DNA from: Euleptes europaea
Taxonomy: Eukaryota; Chordata; Lepidosauria; Squamata; Sphaerodactylidae
Length of the DNA: 64,000 bases
Direction of reading: 5' to 3'
NCBI RefSeq assembly: GCF_029931775.1
Contig: NC_079317.1
Location: 67,301,895 to 67,365,894 of the forward strand
The stretch's first letter is position 1, and the number at the start of each line of letters is the position of its first letter. The position numbers and the translations under genes are program-made. Under the pieces are notes generated by a model, which saw only the letters and a program-made list of their open reading frames with translations, had not been told where the DNA came from and ran no database searches. This document shows, piece after piece, positions 22,001 through 34,369 of this stretch.

Positions 22001-24773
22001 TTGTTTGCTCCCCTGCTCTGGCCACCTCAATTCTTCATCAATCATACACATTCAAATAATAAACATGCAGAAAAGTATGACCATAGACAATTTTAAAATA
22101 AAAATAAAACATTTACACAATAAAATGTAATTTTCTAATCTGGAACCTGCTTCCCTACCAACACCTTGTAATCCTCTTGTGCATATCATATTTATATAGC
22201 AAATCCGTACTTAAAACGCAACAATATGATCGGGCAAAATGTATTCACGCTGTCAGACAGCTCAGCTCAAATGCATTGGCTTGAATCCAGCACATTTCTA
22301 CGGGCTGAAGGATTCCCATCTGCAGAGCACAAGTTTCTCATCTTCCTTTTCCTGCTGTAGCCTAAAATGCCCCTGAAATGCTACTCCCAAATGTCCTTTT
22401 TTCTCTCAAGAACAACATTTTGAATGGCATTTCAGGCTACAATATGAGGGGAGAGGGAAGAAAGTCATGCTCAGTAGGCAGATGTCCTTCTGCTTAAGCC
22501 ATTGCATGGAATTGTCCTATGTATTTTAACGTACACCAATGCAGCAAGGTGGATCCACGTTTGCAAGTACATAACTGATACCAATGAAAGTGTACATCTC
22601 CATCTGTATCACGATGCTCATCCAAACCTAACTGAACTGGCTGAAAGTGGCTTTTAATGCAGGTAGTGTGCAACTAGAGACTTTAAGACCTTCAAATATG
22701 CTTAGCATCAGATCAGAAGCACTAATTCAGGATCAGAAAACTACTATTTTAAAAGTAAAGAACAAATACAGATAGTAGTCAAAGCAGACAACCACAAAGG
22801 ATATAAAGCATTGGCACCGTCTGCTATAGAGATAAACAGTGTTGACTAAAAAGAAATTGAGTAAAAGAACATTAAAAGATAAAATATTACATTTGCTTTT
22901 TCCTGAACTTGCCAGCAAAATGTAGTAAAAAGTGTGTGCTCTAGTGAGCAGAATACCCTGGATAGGCATCCTAGTGTATTTTTTTTAAAAAGTTAATGAA
23001 GGAACAAATAGATAAGCAGCAACCAGATGTATAAATTATGTTAATCACAATCCCTCAAGGCAGTTAAAACCAAAGCTTACATTTAAGCAAGCTTAGTTAC
23101 ATCAAATCAGTGGGATTTCTTGCGCACTTATACAGCTGCTGTTGTTTAGTGTGCAAGTAGATGTTACATGAAATTAGGGGTTCCTCTCCAACCCATAGCC
23201 CAACATCTCTTTCTGCCTGTCTTCCTTATAACATAGAGTTAAGTAAAACGTGTGCCATGACATCATTGTGCTTGGAGTTTCTCAACCTGGCTCTATTTCA
23301 TTGGCCACCACTTGTGAGGAATCTGAAAGCGCAAAGGGTTATGACATCATATCCATGTGTTTGTTTTTCACTGGATGGTAAGAAGGAGAGAAAGAAAAAT
23401 GTGTGGAACTGTGTCTCGTGAAGAATTAGATATATTAGGAAGAACTGTACTTTGTATATCTATTTGTGAACCAATTAACTGTGGCATTTTTGCATACACT
23501 ATCCTACTAATAGTTTTAAAAATACAGTTCAGAATGATAAAAGTGACTTTTATTAGCCACACTTAATGTTGTCACCGTTTCAAGAGGCTTGACCAACATT
23601 AAAATATTCTCAGAACAAAATAAGTAAATAAGCTTTCATTTATCAAGTGGGAGGTGAAGCAGAAAAGTTAATTCATTGGAAAAGTCAAGAATACAGTCAT
23701 GTGGGATGAGAACCAAGGACAGAAAACAAGAAGATATTATTCTAGTTTGTTAACTCTGATGAAGAGAAATAGTGATCGACTAATCAGTGTTGTGAACGTT
23801 ATGCCAATTATAGAAGAATGTTACATGAAACAAGTAAAATGGGTCAAACGTTCAACTATATCTCAGATTGCCCCCAGTCCAAAGAAAGTTAGTTGTGCTT
23901 AATTGCCATTAACTTTATTGAAACTTGAGCTTGGCTTTCTCTGGATTGAGGGCCATATCTGTTAAATACATCCTATATTATTATACTTCAAAGATAATTA
24001 AATGCTATTGTTATATTCTGTAATTTCCTACAGACAGTGCTGTTACAATTATCAGCTATCATAAAATTTTAAATAAATCCTCAGTGTTTGAAGGAGTATA
24101 ACAATGCATTTATAGCCAGATTGAACAACACTTTCTGATTTTTTTTAAAAAAATACAGATATTATTATTTTAAACCTCAACCTACTTTTATGCTTGTGCA
24201 GTATCTAAGGCATTGGGACCTGTTTGAAGTCTAAAGTTGCTTCCTGGTTATAAATGTTAAAAATATTTAATCAGCAGGGGATATCTACCTTTGGAGTTCA
24301 GCTTTTATACACTAAAAGACTTTCATCTAAATGTCTCCATGCAGAGAATCTACTTTTAACAAAAACTGGTGGCAAGTAATAAAAAAGGACAAACCAGTTG
24401 TTACCCAGTGTTAAAAATACAGTTAAAGAAATAAAAAAAATCCACCATCCTGTATCTTAAAATGCTCATTTGAAGCCTACAAGCTTTTCTAAAACCTCAT
24501 GAGCTTTGACACAACTACTAAATAGTAGACTGAAACCAAAGCCAAAAAAAAGGATCATTTCTTTTCTCCTACAAACTTTCTTCAACAAACTTGTTGGTAA
24601 ACCATACCAGTATGCTGCACACATCACCAGGTTCTGTGATCCATTGCCCAGAACAGCACACTATCACATTCCTTTGACTAAGGACAGAATTCTTTACCAC
24701 TTAGTATAAAAAACCCACACCTTCCCTATAAAAGGGAACTCAACTGCGAGACCTCTGCAAAATTTCCATATAT
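19093..24773. other. Repeat-poor DNA downstream of RAG1, probable long RAG1 3' UTR
   Basis: About 5.7 kb in which I recognise no SINE, LINE or DNA transposon, unlike the flanks. RAG1 transcripts in mammals have a 3' UTR of several kilobases, so the right part (downstream of the minus-strand stop at 24774) is expected to be RAG1 3' UTR. Several minus-strand AATAAA signals exist (for example near 23920), but I cannot choose among them. No convincing ORF is present. Confidence 0.4.
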
Positions 24774-27700
24774 TTAAAATTCCATGGAATCAGTAATTTG
24801 CAATGAGTCTTCCAGTGTAATAAAATCTTCCACATTCTGTTCTGGATTGATTGTTATCCCCTGGGTTTTCAATGTGTTATGAGCATTCATGAACTTCTGC
24901 AGATACTTTGAGGTATACAGCCAGTGGTGCTTCAAGACATCCTCTATTTCATAGCACTTGGACTGCCTGGCATTCATTTTCCGAAAACGCCTAAATAGTT
25001 TGTTTCCAGACTCATTTCCTTCACTTGCCCAAGCACCAATAGAACCATCTCTTTCTATAATTTCTGGCACATGAGCAAGAGTTTTGTGGAAGTAATTGGT
25101 TATCTTGCCCTCGTATCTGTACTTGAATTTTGTGGACAGCAACTCTGCAAAACGTTGAGAGTTGAAGCTATACTGGCACAGTAGTTCTGGGCACTCTTTG
25201 CTGGGACATGAAGATCGCCATACTGGTTTCATCTTTAGGTAAAGGTCCACAAGTTCTCTGAGTGCTTCCTGTCGGTCTTCACTCTTTATGAGTTCACAGA
25301 CCGCTTCGACTGTCTCTTTTGACATGAGCTTTCTAGCAAAGTTTCCATTCATCCTTGTTACAGGCTTCAGGTTCATTTTCTTCCTCAGCTGCTTGTCAAG
25401 CGTTGACTGCCATCTCTTCCTCTCTTCTTTTGATGCACTGGGATTTTTGTATACCTCACCAATCTCAAACTGGAATATCTTGTAAAATTCAGCGGCATTG
25501 CCGATGTCACAGTGCAACGCATCTACTGAAGGAACCGTCTCGATAAAAGGCTTGGCCGAAACACCTTTTACTCTGTCACGTAGTTCATCGACAGTTTCAT
25601 GATAGGGGTTGGACCTCCATACTTCATACCGCTCCAGGTTTTCAGCATGACTTCTTGTGATGGAGTGCAGGACCAAGTTCTGAGAGGCTTCCAAGCGAGT
25701 TGAATCGCAGAGTGTACAAATATATGTAGAACCCGAAGCTTCAAGGCCCTCTACTTCACGAACAAGTTTTTCATCATATCCAGTGCCCCTAAAGATAAAT
25801 TTGAAGGTTCTTGGGATTCCACCCATATCAAGTATCAGTTCACTGCTTTTCATGGCCTCTCTTTCTGCTACAAGAGGACTCAGGATAGCAGTGAATGTCT
25901 CGTGGTCTGATTCATCAGCAAGCATTAGGCATAAGGGTTTGCAACACAGTTCTGAATTGGGCTTGTTTTCTTCAAAAATTCTTATATTTTCATTGCCATG
26001 AGCCATGGTGATGTTCATGACTGTAAAAGAGAATCGAACTGCTTTTTCGGGGACAGCTGGGCCACAGCCATGCTTTTCACTGACGTCTCCCATTCCATCA
26101 CAGGACTCTTTGAGCACCACAGTGAAGGGTCCTTTCAAATAATCATCCAGATCATGAGCTTTCAGTCCTTCAAGGATGTCTTCTTCCATATCCATCAAGG
26201 CAGACACCAAGGCAGCATCATACCGAAATCTTTTTGCAATGGTATCTACTGGGTAGTCATCAACCAAATGTTGTAGGCCTGCAAGTCCATCTATAATGCC
26301 TACTTCTGTGTTACTAGACACATTTTTCAAAGGTGGTTTCCATTCAAATGGATGATAACCTGGCAGAAGGGCCTTTTCAGCAGTTCGGAGTGCATGCAGT
26401 GGCTGGAAAATCTGCCTTCCTGTTATCGCTTTTATAGTCCTATACATTTTATGGTACTGGCTACAGCTGAGAAAAGTGTTCACTCGAATGGCCAAGCAAA
26501 CGGCTGGATGAAGTCCTGATCCTTTCCCTTGCATCATAGCTTCCAGCTCATCAGCTTGTCTGTGTTCATTTCTCGCTCTCAGAGCCAGCAGAAATAAGGT
26601 TAGACACACAGACTTCACATCTCCGCCTTCTTCTTTCTCAGCAAATGCTTTCACTTGAAGCTTGAGTTCTCTCAGGCGATGCTTTTGGGCTCTCCGGGTC
26701 AGTGAAAGTAAGTGTTGCCTTGGTCGGCCACCTTTATTTACATGCACGTAAGTCCCTTTGTCTTTTTTCTCCTTGTGGCTGGAAAGGTGGTGGCTGTATT
26801 TTCCAAGAGTGACTTCCTCGTGACAGTCTTTCACTGGACACCTCACAGCCAAAGTGTTGAGTACGTTCAGGAAGGATCTCACAGGGTTCACCAGATCAGT
26901 CGGAAAACAAGGATAGCGACAGACTGGGCAATAACTTCCTATTACTTTGAGGCACTTAAGGATGCAGAGTCTGCAGAATAAGTGCTTGCATGTTGTTTCT
27001 ATTGGGTCAGCCAGGATATGCTCACAAATCTGGCAAGAGATTGACTTTACAAAATCTGCAGGATAGTCTATTGTGAGCATCTTGGTACTGAGATGGATCT
27101 TTTTGCAGTTGGTAATCTTTTTCATGATGCTTTTGCTGTTGAGTTGCTTTTGGTTTCTTGCATACATTATCTTTCTAGCACGTTCAGCAAGGATCCTGAG
27201 CTTTTTGCTCGCCTGTGGATTTGGGGCTGGCTTCTTTCTCTTTATTCCATGGGAGGAAGTGCCACAAACATCACAGCTCATTGAATGGGGGTGCCACTCC
27301 ATGGTGCCTTTCCGTGGAAAATACACTTCACATGGGGCACTGCTGAACTTCCTCTGGATAACGCTCCAGCAGTTGTGACAAAAATTGATAGGATGGATTG
27401 TGTCCATGTCGCCTCTCACATCAATCTTAAAGACCTTGTTAAGTAGATCAGGCCAAGAAGTGGCCCTTCTTTCTTTTTTTCTCAGAAGGGCCTGCATTTC
27501 GTCATCCACTGGCCCATGTACTGGGTGGCTTCCCTTACAAGGATCATTTTTAAACGAACAACCGCATATGCGACAGAGGTGCTGCAAGTTTACTCGGTGT
27601 GCTTCAATTTCTCTTTGGTTTATATAAAATTCCTCTTTATCTATAGCCTGCATGCCATTGTTCAGATTTTTTCCTGTATGAAAGGGCTCTGGCGGCATTA

Positions 27701-27905
27701 AAGGCATTGCATCATTGACTTTGTCCGAAGAGGCTGCCGCTTTTCCTTTATCGTTGTTAGCCAGATGGCTCTCTTCAGGAAGTGACTTTTCAAGAGATCT
27801 CACTTTGAAGAGCTTGAATTTCCATTCTGAAAACTTCTTATATGGCTGTTGAGTTTGTTCTGATGTGGAGCACAAGTTCACACTTGGTGGTGCCAGCATC
27901 TCCAT
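24774..27905 (-). CDS. RAG1: V(D)J recombination-activating protein 1 (RAG1)
   Basis: RAG1 is the catalytic subunit of the V(D)J recombinase: it binds recombination signals, nicks and makes hairpin ends in lymphocyte nuclei. The product is 1043 residues, the same length as human RAG1, in one exon with no interruption. The start at 27905 places the basic motif [10 protein letters not shown] at residue 24, as in human. Domains: N-terminal zinc-binding region ([14 protein letters not shown]); RING finger from C291 ([20 protein letters not shown]); nonamer-binding domain from G392 ([10 protein letters not shown]); then the RNase H-like core. The catalytic triad is D603, D711 and E965 (human numbering coincides), and C730/C733 of the zinc site are present. 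The C-terminus ends DSMEF. It is convergent with RAG2 and divergent from TRAF6. A typical intact gene of a RAG-transposon-derived family. Confidence 0.99.
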   Translation of the reverse strand: MEMLAPPSVNLCSTSEQTQQPYKKFSEWKFKLFKVRSLEKSLPEESHLANNDKGKAAASSDKVNDAMPLMPPEPFHTGKNLNNGMQAIDKEEFYINQREIEAHRVNLQHLCRICGCSFKNDPCKGSHPVHGPVDDEMQALLRKKERRATSWPDLLNKVFKIDVRGDMDTIHPINFCHNCWSVIQRKFSSAPCEVYFPRKGTMEWHPHSMSCDVCGTSSHGIKRKKPAPNPQASKKLRILAERARKIMYARNQKQLNSKSIMKKITNCKKIHLSTKMLTIDYPADFVKSISCQICEHILADPIETTCKHLFCRLCILKCLKVIGSYCPVCRYPCFPTDLVNPVRSFLNVLNTLAVRCPVKDCHEEVTLGKYSHHLSSHKEKKDKGTYVHVNKGGRPRQHLLSLTRRAQKHRLRELKLQVKAFAEKEEGGDVKSVCLTLFLLALRARNEHRQADELEAMMQGKGSGLHPAVCLAIRVNTFLSCSQYHKMYRTIKAITGRQIFQPLHALRTAEKALLPGYHPFEWKPPLKNVSSNTEVGIIDGLAGLQHLVDDYPVDTIAKRFRYDAALVSALMDMEEDILEGLKAHDLDDYLKGPFTVVLKESCDGMGDVSEKHGCGPAVPEKAVRFSFTVMNITMAHGNENIRIFEENKPNSELCCKPLCLMLADESDHETFTAILSPLVAEREAMKSSELILDMGGIPRTFKFIFRGTGYDEKLVREVEGLEASGSTYICTLCDSTRLEASQNLVLHSITRSHAENLERYEVWRSNPYHETVDELRDRVKGVSAKPFIETVPSVDALHCDIGNAAEFYKIFQFEIGEVYKNPSASKEERKRWQSTLDKQLRKKMNLKPVTRMNGNFARKLMSKETVEAVCELIKSEDRQEALRELVDLYLKMKPVWRSSCPSKECPELLCQYSFNSQRFAELLSTKFKYRYEGKITNYFHKTLAHVPEIIERDGSIGAWASEGNESGNKLFRRFRKMNARQSKCYEIEDVLKHHWLYTSKYLQKFMNAHNTLKTQGITINPEQNVEDFITLEDSLQITDSMEF

Positions 27906-27926
27906 GGCTGGCAGATGTTGAATTGC
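27906..27926 (-). other. RAG1: RAG1 coding-exon 5' leader and splice acceptor
   Basis: On the minus strand a pyrimidine tract (ttctttttcccctcttag) ends just before 27926, leaving a 21-nt leader before the ATG. Vertebrate RAG1 normally has an untranslated first exon upstream; it should lie at higher coordinates, but I could not place it. Confidence 0.75.
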
Positions 27927-28154
27927 CTAAGAGGGGAAAAAGAAAGGACAGTGAGAAGCTGGAAAAGAAGTTAAGTGATGCAAAGTGAATGCTATAAGGG
28001 TAAATAAATGCTGCTGTTAAGTGTCAGTATTAGTAAATGAGGCTTCCTGGCATTACCGGTTAGCTAGCAGAAATGCCCATCAAGTACTGAAAATATATTG
28101 ACATGCCCAGTCTAGAGATGGGTGAGTCTTCGAAAAATGAATTAAGGGTGTTGA

Positions 28155-28488
28155 AGAAGGAAGAGGAGGGGGAGGAGGAGAGTTGATTTTTATCTGCTGC
28201 TGCTCCATGATACTGACTTTCTCTACCACTTAAGGAAGAATCAAACCGGTTTACAATCACCTCCCCGTCCCCTCCCCACAACAGACACCCTGTGAGGTGG
28301 GTGGGGCTGAAAGAGTGTGGCTAGCCCAAGGTCACCCAGCTGGCTTCATGTGTAGAAGTGGGGAAACTAATCCAGTTCACCGGATTAGCCTCCGCCACTC
28401 ATGTGGAGGAGTGAGGAATCAAACCCGGCTCTCCAGATAAGAGTCCACTGCTCCAAACCATCGCTCTTAACCACTACACCATGCTGGT
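28155..28488 (-). mobile_element. tRNA-derived SINE, long form
   Basis: The reverse complement starts 'ccagcatggtgtagtggtt' and contains the duplicated 'gtggaggagtgaggaatc' / 'gaagtggggaaactaatcc' block typical of the long form (see 49561). The TTC-rich tail appears as a GAA/GAGGAG stretch at 28155-28180. It lies in the RAG1 upstream intron region. Confidence 0.88.
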
Positions 28489-28580
28489 AAATGAAAATGG
28501 TAAATTAAAAAACAACAACAGTTCCAGTGGTTTTCCCATGGAAATATGTTGTACAAATACACATGTATCTACAAGGATGA

Positions 28581-28774
28581 CAGCTGAACAGTGGGCTACT
28601 TGATCTGGGCAAAGCAAGGAAAGTTGACCAACCTCGGGTGAGTACAGATGTACATTAAAGGAGTTCTCGCTGAACTCCAGAACTGCGCATCATATTCTTG
28701 TCAAATCATTTGACTCACCCTAGGTTGGTCAACTTCCCTTGCTTTGCTCAGATCAAGCGGCCTAGTGTTCAGCT
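28581..28774. mobile_element. DNA transposon with about 60-bp inverted repeats
   Basis: Left 'agctgaacagtgggctac', 'gatctgggcaaagcaagg', 'gttgaccaacctcgggtg'. The right half is its reverse complement ('caccctaggttggtcaac', 'ccttgctttgctcagatc', 'gtgttcagct'). The element is about 194 bp with a central unpaired part and no coding capacity. A SINE begins a few bases after it. Confidence 0.82.
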
Positions 28775-28780
28775 TTTCCA

Positions 28781-29025
28781 GAGAGCCAGCATGGTGTAGT
28801 GGTTAAGAGCGGTGGACTCTAATCTGGAGAACCAGGTTTGATTCCCTACTCCTCCACATGAAGCCATCTGGGTGACCTTGGGCTAGTCACCGTTTTCTTC
28901 AAACTCTCTCAGACTCACCTACCTCACAAGGTGTCTGTTGTGGGGAGGGAAAGGGGAGGAGATTGTAAGCCAGTTTGATTCTCCTTAAAAGATAGAGAAA
29001 ATTGGCATATAAAAACCAACTCTTA
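28781..29025 (+). mobile_element. tRNA-derived SINE, short form (tail split by a MITE)
   Basis: Starts 'gagagccagcatggtgtag' and runs through the family body to 'ttggcatataaaaaccaac' and TCTTA. The remaining tail (TTATTCTTATTCTTC) resumes at 29188, after an inserted 162-bp element. Confidence 0.88.
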
Positions 29026-29187
29026 GGACACTTTCACACAACCCAAATAATACACTTTCAATCCACTTTCAGTGCACCTTAGCAATCGTTTGCAAGTGGA
29101 TTTTGCCAGTTCACACAGTAAAATCCACCTTCAAAGTACATTGAAAGCAGATTGAAAGTGCATTATTTGGGCTGTGTGAAAGTGCCC
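29026..29187. mobile_element. Harbinger-like MITE (162 bp) with TTA target duplication
   Basis: Ends GGACACTTTCACACAACCCA and its near-exact reverse complement TGGGCTGTGTGAAAGTGCCC, with the inverted repeat extending about 45 bp. A TTA duplication lies at 29023-29025 and 29188-29190. TTA/TAA duplication with a GG...CC terminus is typical of PIF/Harbinger. It is non-coding and inserted in a SINE tail. Confidence 0.82.
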
Positions 29188-30722
29188 TTATTCTTATTCT
29201 TCTACACTGTGCTAATCAGTGCTGGTGCCTGTGGCATTACAAATCTCTCTTCTTCTTGAAGTGGTTTTGAAATTTTTTAAAAAATAATGCTGTTTTGTTT
29301 TTGTTTCTTAAAGGCAGATTTTGACTTTTTGCTTGTTTAAAGATGCAAACAGCACTTTGAAGGATAAAATAGATGAACGATCTGCCAGAAGAATGGAGTA
29401 GGCTATATGTTTGATTACGTGTTTCCTGTCCATTGCATAGGGGTGAGGCGGGGCTTACTTTCTGAAAGAGAAAAAAATGCAGCAAATTCTGCTTGGAAAT
29501 ACTTCTGTACAGATTTTTACAATTAAAAACTGACCAGATGGCATTCAGCTATCAGGTGACAGAGATCTACTGTATTACTTTAAAGCAATATAAATTGGGC
29601 TGTACTTTTCTAAAAAAAATGCTGGCTTTCAATCAATGTGCAGCTATTTAAAAAATAATGTTTTGGGCTCCAGTCCTGCACACAGATAAGCTGCTTAACT
29701 CAAAGTAGCCTAATTCTACACAAGACTGGAGCCTGGCAGCCAGGTTTTGAGCATGGCTACTGGGAAATAAGCTTTGCTGGATCCACTGGTTCATTCATTC
29801 ATATGCAAGTCTACAAATTTGGCCCTGATCCAGAGAACTTGCATGCAGCAGTAGACTGCATGCTTGTTGCTGCACGTGAGTCTACACTCATGCATCTTCT
29901 AAACAGATAACTAATGTCATCAAATTGACAGCTCTAATCACCAGTTCAAAAGGAGAGGGAGGATGGGGCACAGTCTGGATTCAGTTATTTTCTACCTTCT
30001 AAACGCATGTTTAGCTTAAAAGGACAGGCTGCTTATGACCACAGGCTGGTGAGGCTGTTAAGAACAATGGCCTGGATCCAAAATAATGTTTCTGTGAGTG
30101 CAAAACCTGTGCATGCAGAGTTCCCTTTTCCACAGGAACAGGATTGGGGGGGGTGTTCAGGCTGCCATGTGAGGAGGAAGGCGCAAAAACCACCCTGCAT
30201 GGGCAGAAGTCCTTGCACCCATGGAAAACTAGTCTGGATCCAGCCCAGCCTGTTCTACTTTAAATCTAGACACCAAAGACAGCTTTAGAGAGCACATTTG
30301 TTTGCCATATAGGGAAGCTGAAACCGCACAGATTGTCCATATGTGTATTCTGTCCTCAAAAACAGAATTAGAACAAACAGCTTTGCTTTTATATGTAACA
30401 GCTTGCTTCATCTGAGATACATAATATGAGCATTGATTGAGGTGCATTAGAGTATAAATCGACTTGGCAAGACATATAGGGAACGAGAAAATTGGAGTAT
30501 CTTGACCTCAAGCATTGCACACTTTTAAAAACATGAAGTGTAAATTATCAGTGGAGCCATATATCAATGATAAGCAATCTACCCAAGAATGCTAGAAAGC
30601 CCTTCATGCTTGCTGCTCTCATCGTTATGATCACTGCTCAGTCCCAGCTGCATTCTATAATGTCTATTCTGCATCTTAGTCACGTGGTTTAAACAGATTG
30701 GCATACTAGTTTAAATGATCAT
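29188..30722. other. SINE tail remnant, then unremarkable non-coding DNA
   Basis: 29188-29206 is the end of the split SINE. The remaining 1.5 kb, on the upstream side of RAG1, shows no gene or repeat I can name. Confidence 0.45.
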
Positions 30723-30739
30723 ATACCATTATAAGAAAT

Positions 30740-30869
30740 AGATCACGATGGGTAGCCAGGTTAGTCTGTTTGCAGCAGTAGAAAAGAGCAAGAGTCCAGT
30801 AGCACCTTAAAGACTAACAAAATTTCTGGCAAGGTATGACTTTCCATGAGTCACAGCTCACTTCTTCAG
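30740..30869 (-). mobile_element. Single-arm copy of the foldback repeat, 17-bp target duplication
   Basis: One arm only: 'gatgggtagccaggttag' to 'gtatgactttccatgag' to 'tcacttcttcag'. Target duplication ATACCATTATAAGAAAT at 30723-30739 and 30870-30886. In minus-strand sense, the copy begins at the hammerhead-like motif and ends at the outer end shared by the dimers. This shows that one arm alone can be inserted. Confidence 0.82.
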
Positions 30870-30873
30870 ATAC
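30833..30873 (-). ncRNA. Hammerhead-like motif of the single-arm copy
   Basis: Same layout as at 18204-18244: CUGAAGA, stem II GUGAGC paired with ACUCAU, GAAA, GUC, AUAC. Stem I bases GUAU overlap the target duplication, so they may belong to the host site. Stem II is weaker than in the dimers. Confidence 0.4.
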
Positions 30874-30886
30874 CATTATAAGAAAT

Positions 30887-33573
30887 GTTTGTGTCAGACC
30901 TTACACGTAACCCATACAATCATACTGAAGCTGTTGTATATGCCAGTCCTAAATATATTATGTGAAAATAAGCCCCACATTTCATATGCTATGTTTGGGA
31001 TATTAGTCCCCTTGAAGTCCTGTCTTTGGGACTGGGATGTTAGTCCCCAGGAAGTTAATGAGCATAAAAATACTCTTTTCACGAAATATTTAATGGTAGC
31101 AGCAGCATCAGAGTTTCCAGCTGAAGTTACATATTAGGGTAACAAGATACAACAGACAACAGCACCTTTGACAGCTGAACAGGAGCAGGAACTTTGGGAG
31201 GTATTGCTTGTCATGCCAAGCACTTATAGAGCAAGGAAAGCTGCAGCTGCCAAAATTCCCTCTTCTACCTATGAAAGGTACTAGAACACCACACTCTATT
31301 GCATCTGACCTCACCGTTATCATCTGCTGAGTTGAGACCTAAGATCTGGTTTTTTTCCTGTGGCTGATCCTGCTACAATGGGAAAGAAGGAATGTTTACT
31401 GCATTCTGTCATGTACACCACAGTTTGCCTCACAATAGTTGTTCTTTATCTCACAATAGTTGTCCTTTGTGTCTTAATTGGGAACATGCACTATGAGTCA
31501 GAACAGACTGGTTCAAACTTCACCTGTGCCATCAGTTCACTACTTATTCTTGAGTAAGTTTGTCCCCTCCCCTCCTCCTTTTGCTATGACATGCATAATA
31601 GTGGCCTCAATATTTGTTCATGGGGAATACGTTGCTCTCACCAACTTGCATCTCTCTAGTAACATTTTATAAAAGAAAAGTATGGAATTATTATGTCCTT
31701 CAGCATTTCCCCATTCTTCCCTGTCTCGTTTGCAGAGTGGATAATGCTGTCATCATGTCTGGAATTTTTTTAATATTACTGGATGGGCAAGGAGAAAGAG
31801 TGATGCCAGCCAGACTTCCTAGTAATGTGTAGTTAACCCTAACCGTTGCTGTTAAGAACCACAAAATAATGCATATAAAGTCCTTCAAATTCTGTCTAGC
31901 GCAGTAAGCACTATCATCCTTTTTGGCACTTCTCTGACTTGGAAGTACAGAATAAAATAGGTAGGGTCCTGCTCCCATTCTAGGTCATCGCGATGAACCA
32001 CGCAGTCATGGATATCATTCAGGCAAGGTAATTATAAAACCATCTCACCATGGGTAAAGCTTCCATGAAGATAATGTCACATGTGTCACCCCAATACTTG
32101 CTGTCTTTTATGCAGCTCAGGTGTTACCTAAGATTGATTTGTTCACCTGCCTCTGAAAAGTTCAGAACTAAAATGCCAGGGGAAAATGTCCCAATTACAA
32201 CAACCCCCTCATCGAATACTTTTTCCAAGTCTCAGGTACCAAGTAATATACATTCCATCTGCTTGTTTAGGAGATGATTGAACCGAGAACACCATTAGAG
32301 ATTGGCCCTCACAGACTACATCTATATCAAACTGTGTTCTGTTTTTCAGAAACACTTCCCGATGTATTGTGCCCCTGGTGTTTACCCCATCAGGAATTCA
32401 TATATCGCTAAAATTACCTCCACATAAATGTTTTGCAGCTTTTATTTTTAATATCAAAAAGGAAGAAAATTATTTTAAGCTGGGAAAAAGGACCCTTTAC
32501 AAATTGGGAGCAGTAATGTTTTCAATTCAGGCAGGCAATTACCATGAGCATTTTAATTATTAATATTTCCTGGGCAAAAACTTTAAGACTTTTTTTTTAA
32601 CTCAAGGAAATTTGGATAAAGCGATACAATTAGATCTGCATTATTACAGGAAGTGTGTCTCATTATGATATATCCAAAGGGCAACAGAAAGCTGCCAATA
32701 GTCCATTAATTCTTGTTAGGAATTATACCCAGAGTCGAGCCTCTTGAACATATCCTGTGTGAATGAAACTGACACCATTTTAATGACACAATGTTGTAGG
32801 AAAGTGCGACTGCGGTTTCGATGATAGGAGAAACAAAGCCAAAAGAGGAGGAAGGCAACTGGACACATTCTTAAAGCTCTATCAAACAACTGGAAAATTG
32901 CAATGGATTTGGTCAGCCTACCTGTCTGCCAGCTCCAGATGTTTGTGTATCTGTTCAGTTGGCACTAAGCATCTGGGTCCATCTCATCCCAACACACACA
33001 CACAAGTATCCACATGCTTCCCCCTCTCCAAGCCACACTTTTAAAGCCTCCTGTGGCGTTGTTGATCTTGCTCAAGCCCTATCCCTTCCAACCCCTGTGG
33101 TTACTAACCACAAGTGGCTTATGATCATTCACAGTTGAAAAGCTCCAACTCCAGCTGACACCTGTTTTGTTTTGTTTTGACCATGCCAGAGTTACACAGC
33201 TTATCAAAACAACGCTTTCCCGTGGGACACACAAATGTTACGGACATCTGAAGAGTCTGACCTTCTTTTTATGAGGAGCTTAACTGGGTAGGTATTGTGA
33301 CCTGTATATGATGTGTACTCCATCCTCCTCAATTATGGATATGGTTAATAGCATGAGCTGGGTGTTGCTGTTTGGATTTGAGCTGTCAGCTAAGCCTAAG
33401 CCTCAGTTCCTGGAAATCATACTGGCCTACCATGCAGGGCTGTCTCAGGATTAGTGAACGGTGTTATGTGAAACACTTTGGGGGAAAGAACTTGTCATTG
33501 TTATATGGACATTGATTCAATAGCAGCTTCGTGTATTTATATTATTTAAAATATTGCCTGTGTAACACCGGGG
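30887..33573. other. Non-coding DNA, repeat-poor
   Basis: About 2.7 kb upstream of RAG1 without recognisable mobile elements or convincing ORFs. A short CA run occurs near 32994. Being repeat-poor, it could hold RAG1 regulatory sequence or its untranslated exon, but nothing in the sequence proves this. Confidence 0.4.
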
Positions 33574-33912
33574 AGCTGGCAACCATTGAGCATGTATTTT
33601 TTAGATGTCCCCTCTAAAAGTCAGCCCGCTTCAATATTATTGACCCTTTGATTAGGGGAATGGGCTCTGGTGATGAGGGTGAATGGACCAAAAGGTTTCT
33701 GCTAGAAGACAGCTCACCAATCACCACCCAGGTTGCAAAATATTGTGCAGTAGCAATGAAGCTACATCACCTTAATGTACATCCTTAATCTGTGGAAATG
33801 TAAAATTGGATGATTCCTAATTTTGTTGTCCTTGGTTGTAAACATCTACTCTATATGGTCAGTTTCTGTTTTACCTGTTTTATCTGACATACTAGCCGCC
33901 AATAAAATTTAT
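33574..33912 (+). mobile_element. LINE 3' end encoding a Cys/His C-terminal motif
   Basis: One frame reads CNTGELATIEHVFFRCPL, then FNIIDPLI and LLEDSSPITTQVAKYCA. This matches, position by position, the minus-strand LINE at 58948 (ETTEHVLLQCPFYND ... LLADSSQEITILVAKFC). The end is 'gccaataaaatttatttatt'. A 5'-truncated LINE whose family I do not name. Confidence 0.65.
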
Positions 33913-34285
33913 TTATTTAAAACATTTCTATGCTGCCTTTCCACTGAATTTAGATGCCCCAAGGCTGTGAGCGTTAAAACATTTCAAATATTTAAAAGTA
34001 CTAAAAAACAAATGTATATATCATATTTAATACACTTTAAAGCAAATCAACACATAAAGACACACCAACAGGGGAACAGTCTTCATCTACTGGCAGAAAA
34101 CGATGATAGAGGGGGACAGAAGAATCTCCCTGGGGAGGGAGTTCCAAAGTTTCAGCACCACAACCAAGAAGGCCCTTTCTCCGGTTGCCAGCCTGTCTAG
34201 CCTCAGATGCCAGGCATACCCAAGGCAGGGTTTCTGAAGATGACCAGAGTGGTTGGGTAGGTTCATGTGGGAGTAGGCAGTTAAT
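33913..34285 (-). mobile_element. L2-like LINE 3' end fragment
   Basis: On the minus strand the translation includes RKGLLG / LWNSLPRE-like wording ('ggaactccctccccaggg'), as in C-termini of squamate L2-type LINEs. It abuts the plus-strand LINE end at 33912, giving a tail-to-tail pair. Limits approximate. Confidence 0.5.
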
Positions 34286-34369
34286 GAAAAATTAAATGAA
34301 CTTCAAGAAAACATATGAAAATATGAAGAAATATTTTTGAGCTATAGAGATGGCTCTAACACCTGGGAC

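Noticed and set aside
24774-27905. Plus-strand open frames inside RAG1 (for example 26712-26981)
   Set aside because: They are antisense shadows of a fully conserved RAG1 reading frame.
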